In this document: in pieces, positions 53,576 through 62,440 of the stretch | Layout of the letters: the number at the start of each line of letters is the position of its first letter | Numbering within the stretch: position 1 is the stretch's first letter | Source of the DNA: Duganella zoogloeoides | GTDB lineage: Bacteria; Pseudomonadota; Gammaproteobacteria; Burkholderiales; Burkholderiaceae_D | Length of the DNA stretch: 64,000 nt | Direction: 5' to 3' | NCBI RefSeq assembly: GCF_034479515.1 | Contig: NZ_CP140152.1 | Span: 5,332,001-5,396,000, forward strand | Made by a program: the position numbers and the translations under genes | Notes under the pieces: model-generated | Told to the model about the DNA's origin: nothing | Database searches by the model: none | The model's input: only the letters and a program-made list of their open reading frames with translations

Positions 53576-55372
53576 GTGTTTCCCGTGGGAGGCGGCTGGC
53601 GTCAGACCATGGCGTGGCTGCACACCTGGACCGGCCTGCTGGCCGGCTGGCTGCTGCTGGTGATGTGCCTCACCGGCAGCGCCGCCTATTATCGCGACGA
53701 GATCAGCCTCTGGATGCAGCCAGCTTGGCACGCGGGTGTGGCCGCCAGGACTACCGCGGACGGCCAGCGCGAAGCGGCGCGGTTCGCGCTGGCGCACTTG
53801 CAGCACACGGCGCCGCAGGCAGACAGCTGGATCATCGACCTGCCGCAGCCGCGCAAGCCGTACACCGAAATCAGCTGGACCAGCGCGCGCGGCCAGCGGC
53901 TGGGGCCGGGCGCCGGCAGGCCCGGCGGCAATTTCGAGTCCGCCGCGCTCGATGGCGCCGGCCAGTTGCTGCCGGCGGAGCGCGCCACGCGTGGCGGCGG
54001 CTTCTTTGCCGTATTCCACTTCACCCTGCACTATCTGCCCGTGCGCTGGGGCCGCTGGATCACCAGCATCGCCACCATGGTGATGCTGGTGGCGCTGGTG
54101 AGCGGCGTGATCACGCACCGGCGCTTCTTTGCCGACTTCTTCACTTTCCGCCCTGGCAAGGGACAGCGCTCGTGGCTCGACGCCCACAACGCGCTGGCCG
54201 TGCTGGCCCTGCCCTACCACGCCATGATCTGCTACAGCGGCCTGGCCACCCTGATGCTGCTGACCATGCCGGCAGCCGTCAACCAGCTCTATCCCGACAA
54301 TCGCGGCGACTTCGTGCGCGCCGCCCTGCCGCAGGCGCCGCCGCTGGTTGCCGCCAGCGGCCGGCCAGCCTTGCTGGCGGACACAGGGCCAGTGCTGGAG
54401 CAAGCCTACGCCCGCTGGAACGGCGGCCTGGCCACGCGCCTGACCGTGCAGCGACCCAACGACGCGGCGGCGCGCTACATCGTCCAGCGCGACGAGGCCG
54501 AGCGGCTGTCCAGTGAGCGCCAGAGCCTGGTGTTCGATGGTGTTGCCGGCACGGTGATCGGGGGCAGCGGCGCTGCGCGATCAAGCGCCACTCCTTCGGA
54601 GGCCTCACCCTTGGGGGCCGCAGCGGCGGCTGCCACTGCATCGATTAACGCAGCGTCGGTTGCCGCAGCGCCTGCGTCAGCGGCTTCGACTGTCACCGCA
54701 TCGGTTGCGGCACCGTCGGTTGTCGAACCTTCGGCGGCAGCAGCATCGGCTGACGTACCTTCGGGTGCCGCAGCATCGGCTGCCGCAGCATCGGCTGCCG
54801 CAGCATCGGCTGCCGCACAAACCCGCAATACGCTGGTGGGTCTGCACCTGGGCCATTTTGCCGATCCGCTGCTGCGCGCGCTGCTGTTTGCCTGTGGCCT
54901 GGGCGCCTGCGCCCTGATGGGTACTGGCGTGCTGCTGTGGACGGTGAAGGCGCGGCTGCGCCCGCGTCCACCGGCCGGGCTGCGGCTGGCCGAAAGCCTC
55001 AACCTCGTCACCCTGGCCGCGCTGCCGGCAGCGATGGCCGGGTACTTCTGGCTCAACCGCCTGCTGCCCGACACCATGGCGCGACGGGCAGCCGCCGAGA
55101 TCGACGGCTTCTTCATGCTCTGGGGCATGCTGGCCGTGGCCGCGCTGGCCTGGCCGTCGCGCCGCATGTGGATGGTGCAGTTGCTGCTGGGCGCCGCCCT
55201 GTTTGCCGCGCTGCCGGTACTTAACCTGGTGACCGCGCCGGCCGACGCCCATGTCGCGCTGCTCGATATCGGCACCGGCATGGTGGCCGCCACCGACGCC
55301 GGCCTCCTGCTATGCGGCGCACTGCTGGGCTGGGCCGGCTGGCGCCTGCGGCCACGGGTAGTGGCGCCATGA
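53576..55372 (+). CDS. PepSY-associated membrane protein, siderophore/ferric reductase-like
   Basis: A 598-residue inner-membrane protein with PepSY_TM architecture. Helix 1 is at about 15-35 (HTWTGLLAGWLLLVMCLTGS). A periplasmic domain follows, then paired helices at about 160-185 and 200-235, and three to four helices near 435-595. The conserved His of the first helix region (LHTWTG) and HALAVLALPYH fit haem-binding FoxB-like reductases that release iron from siderophores. Between about 340 and 420 lies an Ala-rich insert, partly made of 15-base tandem repeats (54774-54819). It starts with GTG 11 bases after the receptor stop. The stop overlaps the next start (ATGA). Confidence 0.88.
   Translation: MFPVGGGWRQTMAWLHTWTGLLAGWLLLVMCLTGSAAYYRDEISLWMQPAWHAGVAARTTADGQREAARFALAHLQHTAPQADSWIIDLPQPRKPYTEISWTSARGQRLGPGAGRPGGNFESAALDGAGQLLPAERATRGGGFFAVFHFTLHYLPVRWGRWITSIATMVMLVALVSGVITHRRFFADFFTFRPGKGQRSWLDAHNALAVLALPYHAMICYSGLATLMLLTMPAAVNQLYPDNRGDFVRAALPQAPPLVAASGRPALLADTGPVLEQAYARWNGGLATRLTVQRPNDAAARYIVQRDEAERLSSERQSLVFDGVAGTVIGGSGAARSSATPSEASPLGAAAAAATASINAASVAAAPASAASTVTASVAAPSVVEPSAAAASADVPSGAAASAAAASAAAASAAAQTRNTLVGLHLGHFADPLLRALLFACGLGACALMGTGVLLWTVKARLRPRPPAGLRLAESLNLVTLAALPAAMAGYFWLNRLLPDTMARRAAAEIDGFFMLWGMLAVAALAWPSRRMWMVQLLLGAALFAALPVLNLVTAPADAHVALLDIGTGMVAATDAGLLLCGALLGWAGWRLRPRVVAP
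54774..54819 (+). repeat. 15-bp in-frame tandem repeats in the PepSY gene
   Basis: About three copies of GCAGCATCGGCTGCC encode AASAA-type repeats within the Ala-rich loop. Degenerate copies extend upstream to about 54650. They lengthen a periplasmic or cytoplasmic loop without breaking the frame. Confidence 0.85.
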
Positions 55373-55947
55373 AGCGGCCTTCCTTGCCGCGCCCGGATCC
55401 AGTGTCTTCGAGCGTTGACGCCACGAGGCAGCCTCCCTTGCCGCGCCCGGATCCAGTGTCTTTGGGCGTTGACGCCACGAGACGGCCGCTCTTGCCGCGC
55501 CCGGATCCAGTGTCTTTGGGCGTTGACGCCACGAGACGGCCGCTCTTGCCGCGCCCGGATCCAGTGTCTTTGGGCGTTGACGCCACGAGACGGCCGCTCT
55601 TGCCGCGCCCGGATCCAGTGTCTTTGGGCGTTGACGCCACGAGACGGCCGCGCTTGTCGCGCCCGGATCCGTGGCGTTGGCAAGTGGCGCTGCGCGCCAT
55701 CACTGCCATCGCTGGCGGCTACGCGCTCACGGCGCTGGCGTCAGCTACCCTGGCGGTGCTGGCCCTGGCGCTGGGGATGGCGCGCGTGGACGCGGCGCTG
55801 GCCGGCATGCTGGCCAGCTTTGCCTGCTATGGCGCCATCATCGTCTGGAGCTTCGGTGCGGCCACGCTGGCGCGGCTGTGGGGGTCGCTGGCGGCGGCGA
55901 CAGCGCTGCTGTGGGTGGTGCGGGCGGTGGTGACGGCACTGGCCTGA
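55369..55947 (+). CDS. DUF3649 iron-uptake membrane protein with repeat-expanded N-terminus
   Basis: A 192-residue protein, last gene of the iron operon; its ATG overlaps the previous stop. The C-terminal 85 residues are a typical DUF3649 protein with three helices: ITAIAGGYALTALASATLAV, AALAGMLASFACYGAIIVWS and the last helix near LAAATALLWVVRAVV. DUF3649 proteins accompany PepSY proteins in iron operons. The first about 100 residues are instead five near-identical 18-residue repeats (LPRPDPVSLGVDATRRPL). The usual family has only a short N-terminus. The DNA repeat is 54 bp, a multiple of three, so its copy number can vary without a frameshift. Confidence 0.85.
   Translation: MKRPSLPRPDPVSSSVDATRQPPLPRPDPVSLGVDATRRPLLPRPDPVSLGVDATRRPLLPRPDPVSLGVDATRRPLLPRPDPVSLGVDATRRPRLSRPDPWRWQVALRAITAIAGGYALTALASATLAVLALALGMARVDAALAGMLASFACYGAIIVWSFGAATLARLWGSLAAATALLWVVRAVVTALA
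55387..55670 (+). repeat. 54-bp in-frame minisatellite, five units plus a partial
   Basis: Units begin at 55387, 55441, 55495, 55549 and 55603, with a partial sixth at 55657. The middle units are identical over nearly all their length; the first and last differ at a few bases. The core contains CCGCGCCCGGATCCAGTGTC. Every copy carries GGATCC. Confidence 0.92.
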
Positions 55948-56048
55948 GGCGTCTAAGTAGGACTACGCAAGCCGGGCCGTGGCCAACGCAGGTCGGCCAA
56001 ACATGCTAAGGTTGACCCTTTTTGCCACTGATTCTTCAGCCACTGCCG

Positions 56049-57272
56049 ATGCATTCCGACCCTGTTTCCGACACCTCCCTCCCCGCCGTTCCGATTGCCG
56101 CGCCGCACGGCGCCGGCCTGGCCAATTTCGCGCTGGCCATCGGTGGCCTGGCGATAGGCACCGGCGAATTCGCCTCGATGAGCATCCTGCCGATCGTCGC
56201 CACCGACCTGCACACCGACCTGCCGCACATGGGCCACATGATCAGCGCCTATGCGCTGGGCGTGGTGTTCGGCGCGCCGCTGATCGCCATCTTCCTGGCG
56301 CGGATGCCGAAAAAGGCCATGCTGGTGATGCTGATGGCGCTGTACGCGGCCGGCAACCTGCTCAGCGCCGCTGCGCCGGCCTACGGTTCGCTGCTGCTGG
56401 CGCGCTTCGTGGCCGGTATTCCGCACGGCGCCTATTTCGGCGTGGCCGCGCTGGTGGCGGCCGCGATGGCGGTGCCGGAAAAACGCGGCCAGGCCGTCTC
56501 GCGCGTGCTGCTGGGACTGACGATTGCCAACATCTTCGGGGTGCCGCTGGCCACGTGGCTGAGCCAGGCCTTCGGCTGGCGTTCGGCATTCCTGGTCGTC
56601 GGGGTGCTGGGCGTGGTCACCGCGCTGATGGTGCGCCGCTACGTGCCGTTCATCGCCGCCGGCGACGCCAGCCCGCGACGCGAGCTCGGCGTGTTCCGCC
56701 GCGCCCAGGTGTGGGTTACCCTGCTGATGGTGTCGGTGGGCTTTGGCGGCCTGTTCGCCGTGTACACGTACGTGACGCCGACCCTGCTGGAAATCACCAA
56801 GGTATCGCCGAACATGGTGGCGGTGCTGCTGGCCCTGATCGGCGTCGGCATGACGCTCGGTAACCTGGTAGGCGGCTGGCTGGCCGACCGCTCGCGCCTG
56901 TGGACCATTTTTGGTGCGCTGGTCTGGAACGTGGTGGCGCTCACCGCCTTCTACTACACCAGCGCCAACGTCTGGGCCGTGGCGATCAACCTGTTCCTGA
57001 TCGGCTGCGGCATCGCCGTCGCGCCAGCCGTGCAAACGCGCCTGATGGACGTGGCCGGCGACGCCCAGACCGTCACCGCCGCCCTGAACCACTCGGCCTT
57101 CAACTGCGCCAACGCAGCCGGCGCCTGGTTCGGCGGCATGGCAATCGCCCACGGCCTGGGCCTGCAATCGACCGGCCTGGTCGGGGCCATGCTGGCGCTG
57201 GGCGGGATTGCGGTGCTGGGGGTGTCGGTGTTGATGGAGCGGCGGTCGATGCCGGCGGCGGTGCCGGCCTGA
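56049..57272 (+). CDS. MFS transporter, AraJ/YdhP-like DHA1 exporter
   Basis: A 407-residue inner-membrane transporter with twelve helices. The first helix has the DHA1 motif ALAIGGLAIGTGEFASMSILP. The loop 2-3 motif is weak (LARMPKKAMLV), and motif C-like LLGLTIANIFGVPLATWLSQ is present. The similarity pattern is that of AraJ, YdhP and related drug or sugar efflux proteins. I use ATG 56049 rather than the in-frame ATG at 56022, since the conserved region begins soon after; no strong ribosome-binding site is seen at either. The substrate is unknown. It is monocistronic by spacing. Confidence 0.9.
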   Translation: MHSDPVSDTSLPAVPIAAPHGAGLANFALAIGGLAIGTGEFASMSILPIVATDLHTDLPHMGHMISAYALGVVFGAPLIAIFLARMPKKAMLVMLMALYAAGNLLSAAAPAYGSLLLARFVAGIPHGAYFGVAALVAAAMAVPEKRGQAVSRVLLGLTIANIFGVPLATWLSQAFGWRSAFLVVGVLGVVTALMVRRYVPFIAAGDASPRRELGVFRRAQVWVTLLMVSVGFGGLFAVYTYVTPTLLEITKVSPNMVAVLLALIGVGMTLGNLVGGWLADRSRLWTIFGALVWNVVALTAFYYTSANVWAVAINLFLIGCGIAVAPAVQTRLMDVAGDAQTVTAALNHSAFNCANAAGAWFGGMAIAHGLGLQSTGLVGAMLALGGIAVLGVSVLMERRSMPAAVPA

Positions 57273-57295
57273 TCGCCGTGCTGCGGCAGTTCGTC

Positions 57296-57327
57296 ATCTC
57301 GACGGCAAATTCACTCGCCGTCGAGAT
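57296..57327. promoter_or_regulatory. 11-bp perfect inverted repeat
   Basis: ATCTCGACGGC and GCCGTCGAGAT are separated by 10 bases, 130 bases before the DapA-family gene and 24 bases after the MFS gene. No T-run follows, so an operator for the downstream GntR regulator or a Rho-independent-like pause hairpin are both possible. Confidence 0.5.
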
Positions 57328-57456
57328 GGCAAAGTTTGCTCGAATGAGCACCTTGCACGACTAAATCTGCATAGCCCCCACCTCGATTGTATAAAATATC
57401 CAAAACCGCAGTATGATTTCGCCCATGCCCTTTCCCCTCCATCTGAAGGAAACACC

Positions 57457-58401
57457 ATGAGCGACAATATTTTCACCGGCACCATCCCGGCCCTGATGAC
57501 CCCGTGCACCGCCGACCGCACGCCCGACTTCGACGCTCTGGTGCGCAAGGGCCGCGAGCTGGTCGATGCCGGCATGAGCGCGGTGGTGTACTGCGGTTCG
57601 ATGGGCGACTGGCCGCTGCTGACCGAAGCGCAGCGCCAGGAAGGCGTGGCGCGTCTGGTGGCCGCTGGTGTGCCCACCATCGTCGGCACCGGTGCGGTCA
57701 ATTCGAAAGAGGCCGTATCGCATGCCGCCCACGCGGCCAACGTCGGTGCGCAAGGCCTGATGGTGATTCCGCGCCTGCTGTCGCGCGGCTCGTCGCCGGC
57801 GGCGCAACACGCGCACTTCTCGGCTATCCTGCAAGCGGCGCCGGCGCTGCCGGCCGTCATCTACAACAGCCCGTATTACGGCTTTGCCACCCGCGCCGAC
57901 CTGTTCTTCGAACTGCGCGCCAAGCACCCCAACCTAATCGGCTTCAAGGAATTCGGCGGCGCTGCCGACCTGCGTTATGCGGCCGAGCACATCACCAGCC
58001 AGGATGACGATGTCACCCTGATGGTGGGCGTCGATACCCAGGTGGTCCACGGCTTCGTCAACTGCGGCGCCACCGGCGCCATTACCGGCATCGGCAATGC
58101 GCTGCCGCGCGAGGTGCTGCACCTGGTCGCCCTGTCGCGCAAGGCTGCCGCCGGCGACGCCGTGGCCCGCCGCCAGGCGCGCGAACTGGAAGCGGCGCTC
58201 TTGGTGCTGTCGTCGTTCGACGAGGGTACCGACCTGGTGCTGTTCTACAAGCACCTGATGGTGCTCAACGGCGACACCGAGTACACGCTGCACTTCAACG
58301 AGACCGACGCCCTGAGCCCCAGCCAGCGCCGCTACGCCGAATCGCAATACGCGCTGTTCCGCGACTGGTACGCCAACTGGAGCCGGGAAGTAGTCGCGTG
58401 A
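57457..58401 (+). CDS. DapA-family aldolase/lyase (possibly hydroxyproline-pathway deaminase)
   Basis: A 314-residue class I lyase of the dihydrodipicolinate synthase superfamily. The Schiff-base Lys is Lys164 in GFKEFGG, and the catalytic Tyr is Tyr136 in VIYNSPYYG. The motif YCGSMGDWPLLT near residue 45 replaces the GTTGE of true DapA, so this is a catabolic relative. The extended similarity resembles 1-pyrroline-4-hydroxy-2-carboxylate deaminases (hydroxyproline catabolism), but this is from memory of the family and unproven. GAAGGAAA precedes the ATG. The GntR gene overlaps its stop (GTGA). Confidence 0.85.
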   Translation: MSDNIFTGTIPALMTPCTADRTPDFDALVRKGRELVDAGMSAVVYCGSMGDWPLLTEAQRQEGVARLVAAGVPTIVGTGAVNSKEAVSHAAHAANVGAQGLMVIPRLLSRGSSPAAQHAHFSAILQAAPALPAVIYNSPYYGFATRADLFFELRAKHPNLIGFKEFGGAADLRYAAEHITSQDDDVTLMVGVDTQVVHGFVNCGATGAITGIGNALPREVLHLVALSRKAAAGDAVARRQARELEAALLVLSSFDEGTDLVLFYKHLMVLNGDTEYTLHFNETDALSPSQRRYAESQYALFRDWYANWSREVVA

Positions 58402-59072
58402 AACATGCCGGCCTGGCGGTGATGACCGTCGCCGACCAGGCGGCGGACGCGCTGCGCCGCAAAATCATGTCGGGCGAACTGGCCGAAGGGTTTTCCCTGC
58501 GCCAGGACGCCCTTGCCGCCGAGTTCGGCATCAGCCGGATCCCGGTGCGCGAAGCGCTGGTGCAACTCGAGGGCGAAGGGCTGGTCAAGATCGTCGCGCA
58601 CAAGGGCGCGGTGGTGTCGGGCTTGTCGCTCGACGAGATCAGCGAGCTGTTCATGCTGCGCAGCGTGCTCGAACCTTTGCTCCTGAAGAAGTCAGCGCCA
58701 AAGCTGACGCTGGAAGACTACGCCCAGCTCGACGCCATCCTGGCCGAATACAAGGTGGAATTACTGGCCCAGCACACCACGCGCTGGGGCGAACTCAACA
58801 TGCGCCTGCATGACGTGCTGCTCGCGCGCGCCAACCAGCCGCGCACGGCGGCCATTGTCGCCGCCCTGCTGCAGCAAACCGACCGTTATACGCGCATGCA
58901 GCTGTCGCTCAGCGCCGACAGCATCCGCCAGGCCCAGCACGAGCACGAGGAACTTGTTGATCTCTGCCGCCACGGCGACGTGCGCGGTGCGGCAGCGTTG
59001 CTCAAGCGGCATATCGAGCACGCCAGCCGTGATCTCGAGCGCTTCATTTTGTCGAATCGGCGCGCAGGTTAG
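58398..59072 (+). CDS. GntR-family (FadR/FCD) regulator
   Basis: A 224-residue regulator. The N-terminal winged helix is SLRQDALAAEFGISRIPVRE with the wing ending HKGAVV. A C-terminal all-helical FCD ligand domain starts at about 85 with SELFMLRSVLEP; the metal-binding positions appear partly preserved (Asp and His residues in RLHDVLLARA and HEELVDLCRHGD). The GTG start overlaps the lyase stop, so the two are co-expressed and the regulator probably controls this operon in response to the lyase substrate or product (inference). Confidence 0.93.
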   Translation: MKHAGLAVMTVADQAADALRRKIMSGELAEGFSLRQDALAAEFGISRIPVREALVQLEGEGLVKIVAHKGAVVSGLSLDEISELFMLRSVLEPLLLKKSAPKLTLEDYAQLDAILAEYKVELLAQHTTRWGELNMRLHDVLLARANQPRTAAIVAALLQQTDRYTRMQLSLSADSIRQAQHEHEELVDLCRHGDVRGAAALLKRHIEHASRDLERFILSNRRAG

Positions 59073-59298
59073 CTGCCCCAAGGGACGGTTGAACCGTGCC
59101 AGCAGCCGTTCGCTGACATTCCCATAACCGGGGCTGCAACGACCCGTGTCCCCGCGCACGTGCGCCCGCTTGCCAAAAGTTAGTCCCGCCCCGTCCCTCC
59201 CGGACAGTATTCGCAGCACGGCAATCTCGCTATTCTCATTACACGTTTGCGGCACATTCCCGGTTGCCGCGAGCCTCATTGACCTTTAGGAGAGTGCC

Positions 59299-59838
59299 AT
59301 GACCGTTATCCGTTCCGACCTGATTCTGTCCCAGTCCGCCTTCAGCCACGTCATCGATGTGCCGTTCGAGAAAGTCGATATTGCCAAGTGGCTGTTCACG
59401 CTGCCCGACGCCGAATACCAGCGCTGCGCCCCGCCCGACCACATTGCCGCCGGCGCCACGTTCACCGATGACGGCCGCCGCATGTCGATCAACGTCGAAA
59501 TGATCGGCTCGGGCCTGGTGGTGCAGCACTACGTGGGCGAGATTACCGAAGCGGCGCACTGCAAGATGGTGTCCACGTCCGACGTGTTTACGCCCAGCGG
59601 CCGCACCAAGGTGCAGGTGATCTGGGACCTGAGCGTGAAAAAAATCGACGACAACCGCTGCGAGTACACCAACGGCGTCGTGTCGCATCCGACCGAGGAA
59701 TTCCTGGCGTTCATCAAGGAACACGGCATCTCGTGGGAAAAAGCCTGCGCCGACCGCCAGTCATCGTCGGGCGACCATAACCGCCGTGAGACACCGCTTT
59801 TTGCCGAGAGCATTGCCCGCGCTGCGCGGGCGGCCTGA
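59299..59838 (+). CDS. Protein of unknown function, SRPBCC-like
   Basis: A 179-residue soluble protein preceded by TTTAGGAGA. It contains alternating strands and a final helix: HVIDVPFEKVDIAKWLFTLP, RMSINVEMIGSGLVVQHYVG and KVQVIWDLSVKKIDDNRCEY. These suggest the helix-grip (START/SRPBCC) fold used by polyketide cyclases and lipid-binding proteins. The conserved-looking CEYTNGVVSHPTEEFLAF segment may be family-specific. No catalytic residues can be assigned. It may share an operon with the following carboxymuconolactone decarboxylase-like gene, 70 bases downstream. Confidence 0.7.
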   Translation: MTVIRSDLILSQSAFSHVIDVPFEKVDIAKWLFTLPDAEYQRCAPPDHIAAGATFTDDGRRMSINVEMIGSGLVVQHYVGEITEAAHCKMVSTSDVFTPSGRTKVQVIWDLSVKKIDDNRCEYTNGVVSHPTEEFLAFIKEHGISWEKACADRQSSSGDHNRRETPLFAESIARAARAA

Positions 59839-59908
59839 CCGGCAACACCGCTGCCTGGCGGTTGCCGCAATGCGACAGCCGCCGTCTACCAACCCCCAGG
59901 AGTTATGT

Positions 59909-60244
59909 ATGCCAGACATCGATTTCACCAGCCCCCGCGCCGCTGCCAGGCCATTTACGCCCAAGCTGGCGGACCTGGTCGAGCAGCCGCTGTTTTCACA
60001 GGTCTGGGCCGACCCCGACCTGGCGCCGCGCGACCGCAGCCTGATCACCATCGCTTGCCTGGTGGCGCTCAACCACATGGACGAATTGCCCGCCCACCTG
60101 CACCGCGCCGTCGCGCATGGCGTCACGCGCCAGGAGCTGGCCGCCGCCATCACGCACCTGGCGTTCTATGCGGGCTTTCCGGCGGCGATTTCGGCATCGG
60201 CCCATGCCCAGGCAGCGCTGGGCGAGGCCGGCGAGTCTGCGTGA
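59909..60244 (+). CDS. Carboxymuconolactone decarboxylase-family protein
   Basis: A 111-residue AhpD-like helical protein. The core is ITIACLVALNHMDELPAHLH followed by GVTRQELAAAITHLAFYAGF. The redox CxxC of AhpD peroxidases is absent, and the His of AHLHRA lies where gamma-carboxymuconolactone decarboxylases have theirs. These small proteins often act in aromatic degradation or as accessory oxidoreductases. AGGAG lies six bases before ATG 59909. The frame is open upstream, but the ribosome-binding site fixes the start. Confidence 0.88.
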   Translation: MPDIDFTSPRAAARPFTPKLADLVEQPLFSQVWADPDLAPRDRSLITIACLVALNHMDELPAHLHRAVAHGVTRQELAAAITHLAFYAGFPAAISASAHAQAALGEAGESA

Positions 60245-60256
60245 CCTGCTGGCGCT

Positions 60257-61861
60257 TTACACGCCTGCCGCCGGCAGCGTCTGGGCAAACTGCGAAACAC
60301 CGTCAAGGTTGAACAGCTCGACCTTCATCGCCCTGGTGCGCGGGTCGATATTGACTTCGCCGAAGAACTGGTAGCCGGCAAACGGCGACGAGTTCTGGAT
60401 CAGCGGCGCTTTCGAGAAGACCGCCGTGGGGCCGAAGGTCTTGTCGAGCACGCCCGGGCCGAAGGCGCCGGCATTCATCGGGCCGGCGACGAATTCCCAG
60501 AACGGCGCAAAGTTCGTGTACCGGGCCTGGGCGGGATCGTAATAGTGGGCGGCGCAGTAATGAACGTCGGTGGTGATCCAGACCACGTTGGGGACATCCT
60601 TGATGCTGCTGAGCAGGCGCGCCATTTCAAGTTCGCGGCCCAGTGGCACGCCGTCGTTGCCGTTGGCCAGCGCTTCCCATAACGCTTCGCCCTGGGCGTT
60701 CTTGCCGTCGCCGACATTCAGACCGATGGGCATGTCGGCGGAGATGACTTTCCAGGTGGCGGTCGAGGCTTTCAGCCCGGCGATCAGCCACTCCACCTGC
60801 TCCCGGCCCAGGAATGCCGAGCTGGCGTCTTCCGCGCTCTGCAGGTTGGTGCTGTTAGGGCCGCGGTAGCTGCGCATGTCGACGACGAAGACGTCGAGCA
60901 GCGGGCCGTGCGAGATGGTGCGATAAATGCGCTGAGGTTCGCTTTGCTTGTAATAGCGCATCGGCGCATATTCGAGGAAGGCGCGGCGGCCGCGCGCGGT
61001 GAGGGTCGCAATGCTTTTCTCGGTGTACCGCGCATCGGCCGACAAATCCTTGGACGCGCTGTAGTTATTGGTCACCTCGTGGTCGTCCCATTGCCAGATC
61101 TGCGGCACCTGGGCAGCGAACTTGCGGAAGTTCGCATCGAGCATATTGTAGGCATGGCGGCCACGGTATTCCTTCAGCGTCTCCGCGACCTTGCTCACTT
61201 CTTCCGTGACCAGGTTGCGCCACACCTGGCCGTTTTCTGCGGTTGCCTGGGCCAGGATCGGGCCGTCGGCATAGATCGTGTCGCCATTGTGGATGAAAAA
61301 ATCAGGGTCGCGCAAGCGCATCGCTTCGTAGATCTTCATGCCGCCAAAATCGGTATTGATGCCCCAGCCCTGGCCGCACTGGTCGCCGCTCCAGTGAAAC
61401 CGCACGGCGCGGCTGGCATCGGCAGCGGGCGTGGTGCGAAACTGTCCGGTAATGGTTTCGCTTTCGATTTTCGCATTGTCAGGGTCCACGTAGCGCACGC
61501 GCACGAAGACCGTCTGGCCGGCCGGCAAGCCGGCCAGATCGACACGGGTAGTGAAATCGGTGGCGTCGCTGGCGGTGGGGCCATTGATGCGGCTGGCGTT
61601 GCTGAATCGTTCGCTGGTATCGTATTCGACGATCATCTGCGCGTTGCGATCGCTGCGGCTCCAGATGATGGCCCGATTATCGGTGATGTCGCCAAACTGT
61701 ATTCCCGATGGCATCTTCGGCCGTTCCTTCTCGCTCACTCCGATGGCCGCATGGCTGCTGCCACCGCAACCGGCCAGCAGCAGCGAGCCGCCCAGTGCCG
61801 AACTGCCGACCAATGCCCCACCCTGGGCCAGGAAACTGCGACGCGAAATCGATGAAGTCAT
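60257..61861 (-). CDS. PhoD-type alkaline phosphatase/phosphodiesterase, Tat-exported
   Basis: A 534-residue exported metallophosphoesterase. The twin-arginine signal is SRRSFLAQGGALVG, and LLLAGCGG forms a possible lipobox, so it may be a Tat lipoprotein. The N-terminal PhoD_N domain (about 45-145) is followed by the catalytic domain with RFHWSGDQCGQ, FFIHNGDTIYADG, WQWDDHEVTNN and WITTDVHYCAAHYYD, which supply the Fe/Ca ligands of PhoD. GGAGCAAGC precedes ATG 61861; an earlier ATG at 61876 lacks a site. It would release phosphate from mono- or diesters in the periplasm. No Pho box is identified. Confidence 0.92.
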   Translation of the reverse strand: MTSSISRRSFLAQGGALVGSSALGGSLLLAGCGGSSHAAIGVSEKERPKMPSGIQFGDITDNRAIIWSRSDRNAQMIVEYDTSERFSNASRINGPTASDATDFTTRVDLAGLPAGQTVFVRVRYVDPDNAKIESETITGQFRTTPAADASRAVRFHWSGDQCGQGWGINTDFGGMKIYEAMRLRDPDFFIHNGDTIYADGPILAQATAENGQVWRNLVTEEVSKVAETLKEYRGRHAYNMLDANFRKFAAQVPQIWQWDDHEVTNNYSASKDLSADARYTEKSIATLTARGRRAFLEYAPMRYYKQSEPQRIYRTISHGPLLDVFVVDMRSYRGPNSTNLQSAEDASSAFLGREQVEWLIAGLKASTATWKVISADMPIGLNVGDGKNAQGEALWEALANGNDGVPLGRELEMARLLSSIKDVPNVVWITTDVHYCAAHYYDPAQARYTNFAPFWEFVAGPMNAGAFGPGVLDKTFGPTAVFSKAPLIQNSSPFAGYQFFGEVNIDPRTRAMKVELFNLDGVSQFAQTLPAAGV

Positions 61862-62012
61862 GCTTGCTCCGATCATTTAAGAGCGGACAAGCTTAGGTTT
61901 TTTATATGACGTGGCGATGAAATCGGCAACGGAGCGGGGGTGGCGGGGGCAAGATCACGCGGTCTGTTACGAAGGACTGAATTCCCCATGGCAGACCTTG
62001 ATCTACGTAACG

Positions 62013-62348
62013 CTAACTTTCCATCGATATTTCTTCAACTTCTCCAGTCTCATCGAAGCGAACGCTGATCACATAGTCCGTGACGTCATCCGGAAGCGTA
62101 AAATCAAAGACATCCAAACCATTATCGTCATCATCTCCCCAATGCGAGTGTAACTTGAGGATATCGAGGACTCGAATCGGCTCCGGTCTGCTCGTTCCGA
62201 GATGTTTCTTCCAGTATTCGCCGTCTAACTCATCTAGATGATGGGATGCGAACAGGTCAACACCTGACTCATCTTCACCTGTTCCAAAGGACTGTTTGAT
62301 AGCAGCACGGGCAGCCGCTTCTCGCCTCGAAACTTCGTCTTCACTCAT
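62013..62348 (-). CDS. DUF2004 domain protein
   Basis: A 111-residue acidic soluble protein. The C-terminal half, DVFDFTLPDDVTDYVISVRF followed by DETGEVEEISMES, matches the DUF2004 family, whose function is unknown and whose members sometimes lie near polymorphic toxins as possible immunity proteins (inference). The DNA is visibly lower in GC than its neighbours (roughly half), with A/T-ending codons, so it may have been acquired. No toxin gene is seen next to it. Confidence 0.8.
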   Translation of the reverse strand: MSEDEVSRREAAARAAIKQSFGTGEDESGVDLFASHHLDELDGEYWKKHLGTSRPEPIRVLDILKLHSHWGDDDDNGLDVFDFTLPDDVTDYVISVRFDETGEVEEISMES

Positions 62349-62440
62349 AAATCTGCTCCGGTTATTTGTATATTGCTTTCAAAGCGACTTCTTGCTTAGG
62401 CCCGCTTCTGGCCGGTCATGGTCCAATATCGCAGCATAAC

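Noticed and set aside
55221..55709. Repeat-containing antisense frames over the 54-bp minisatellite
   Set aside because: The repeat is open in several frames because its length is a multiple of three. Only the plus-strand frame continues into a recognisable DUF3649 domain and overlaps the upstream stop codon.
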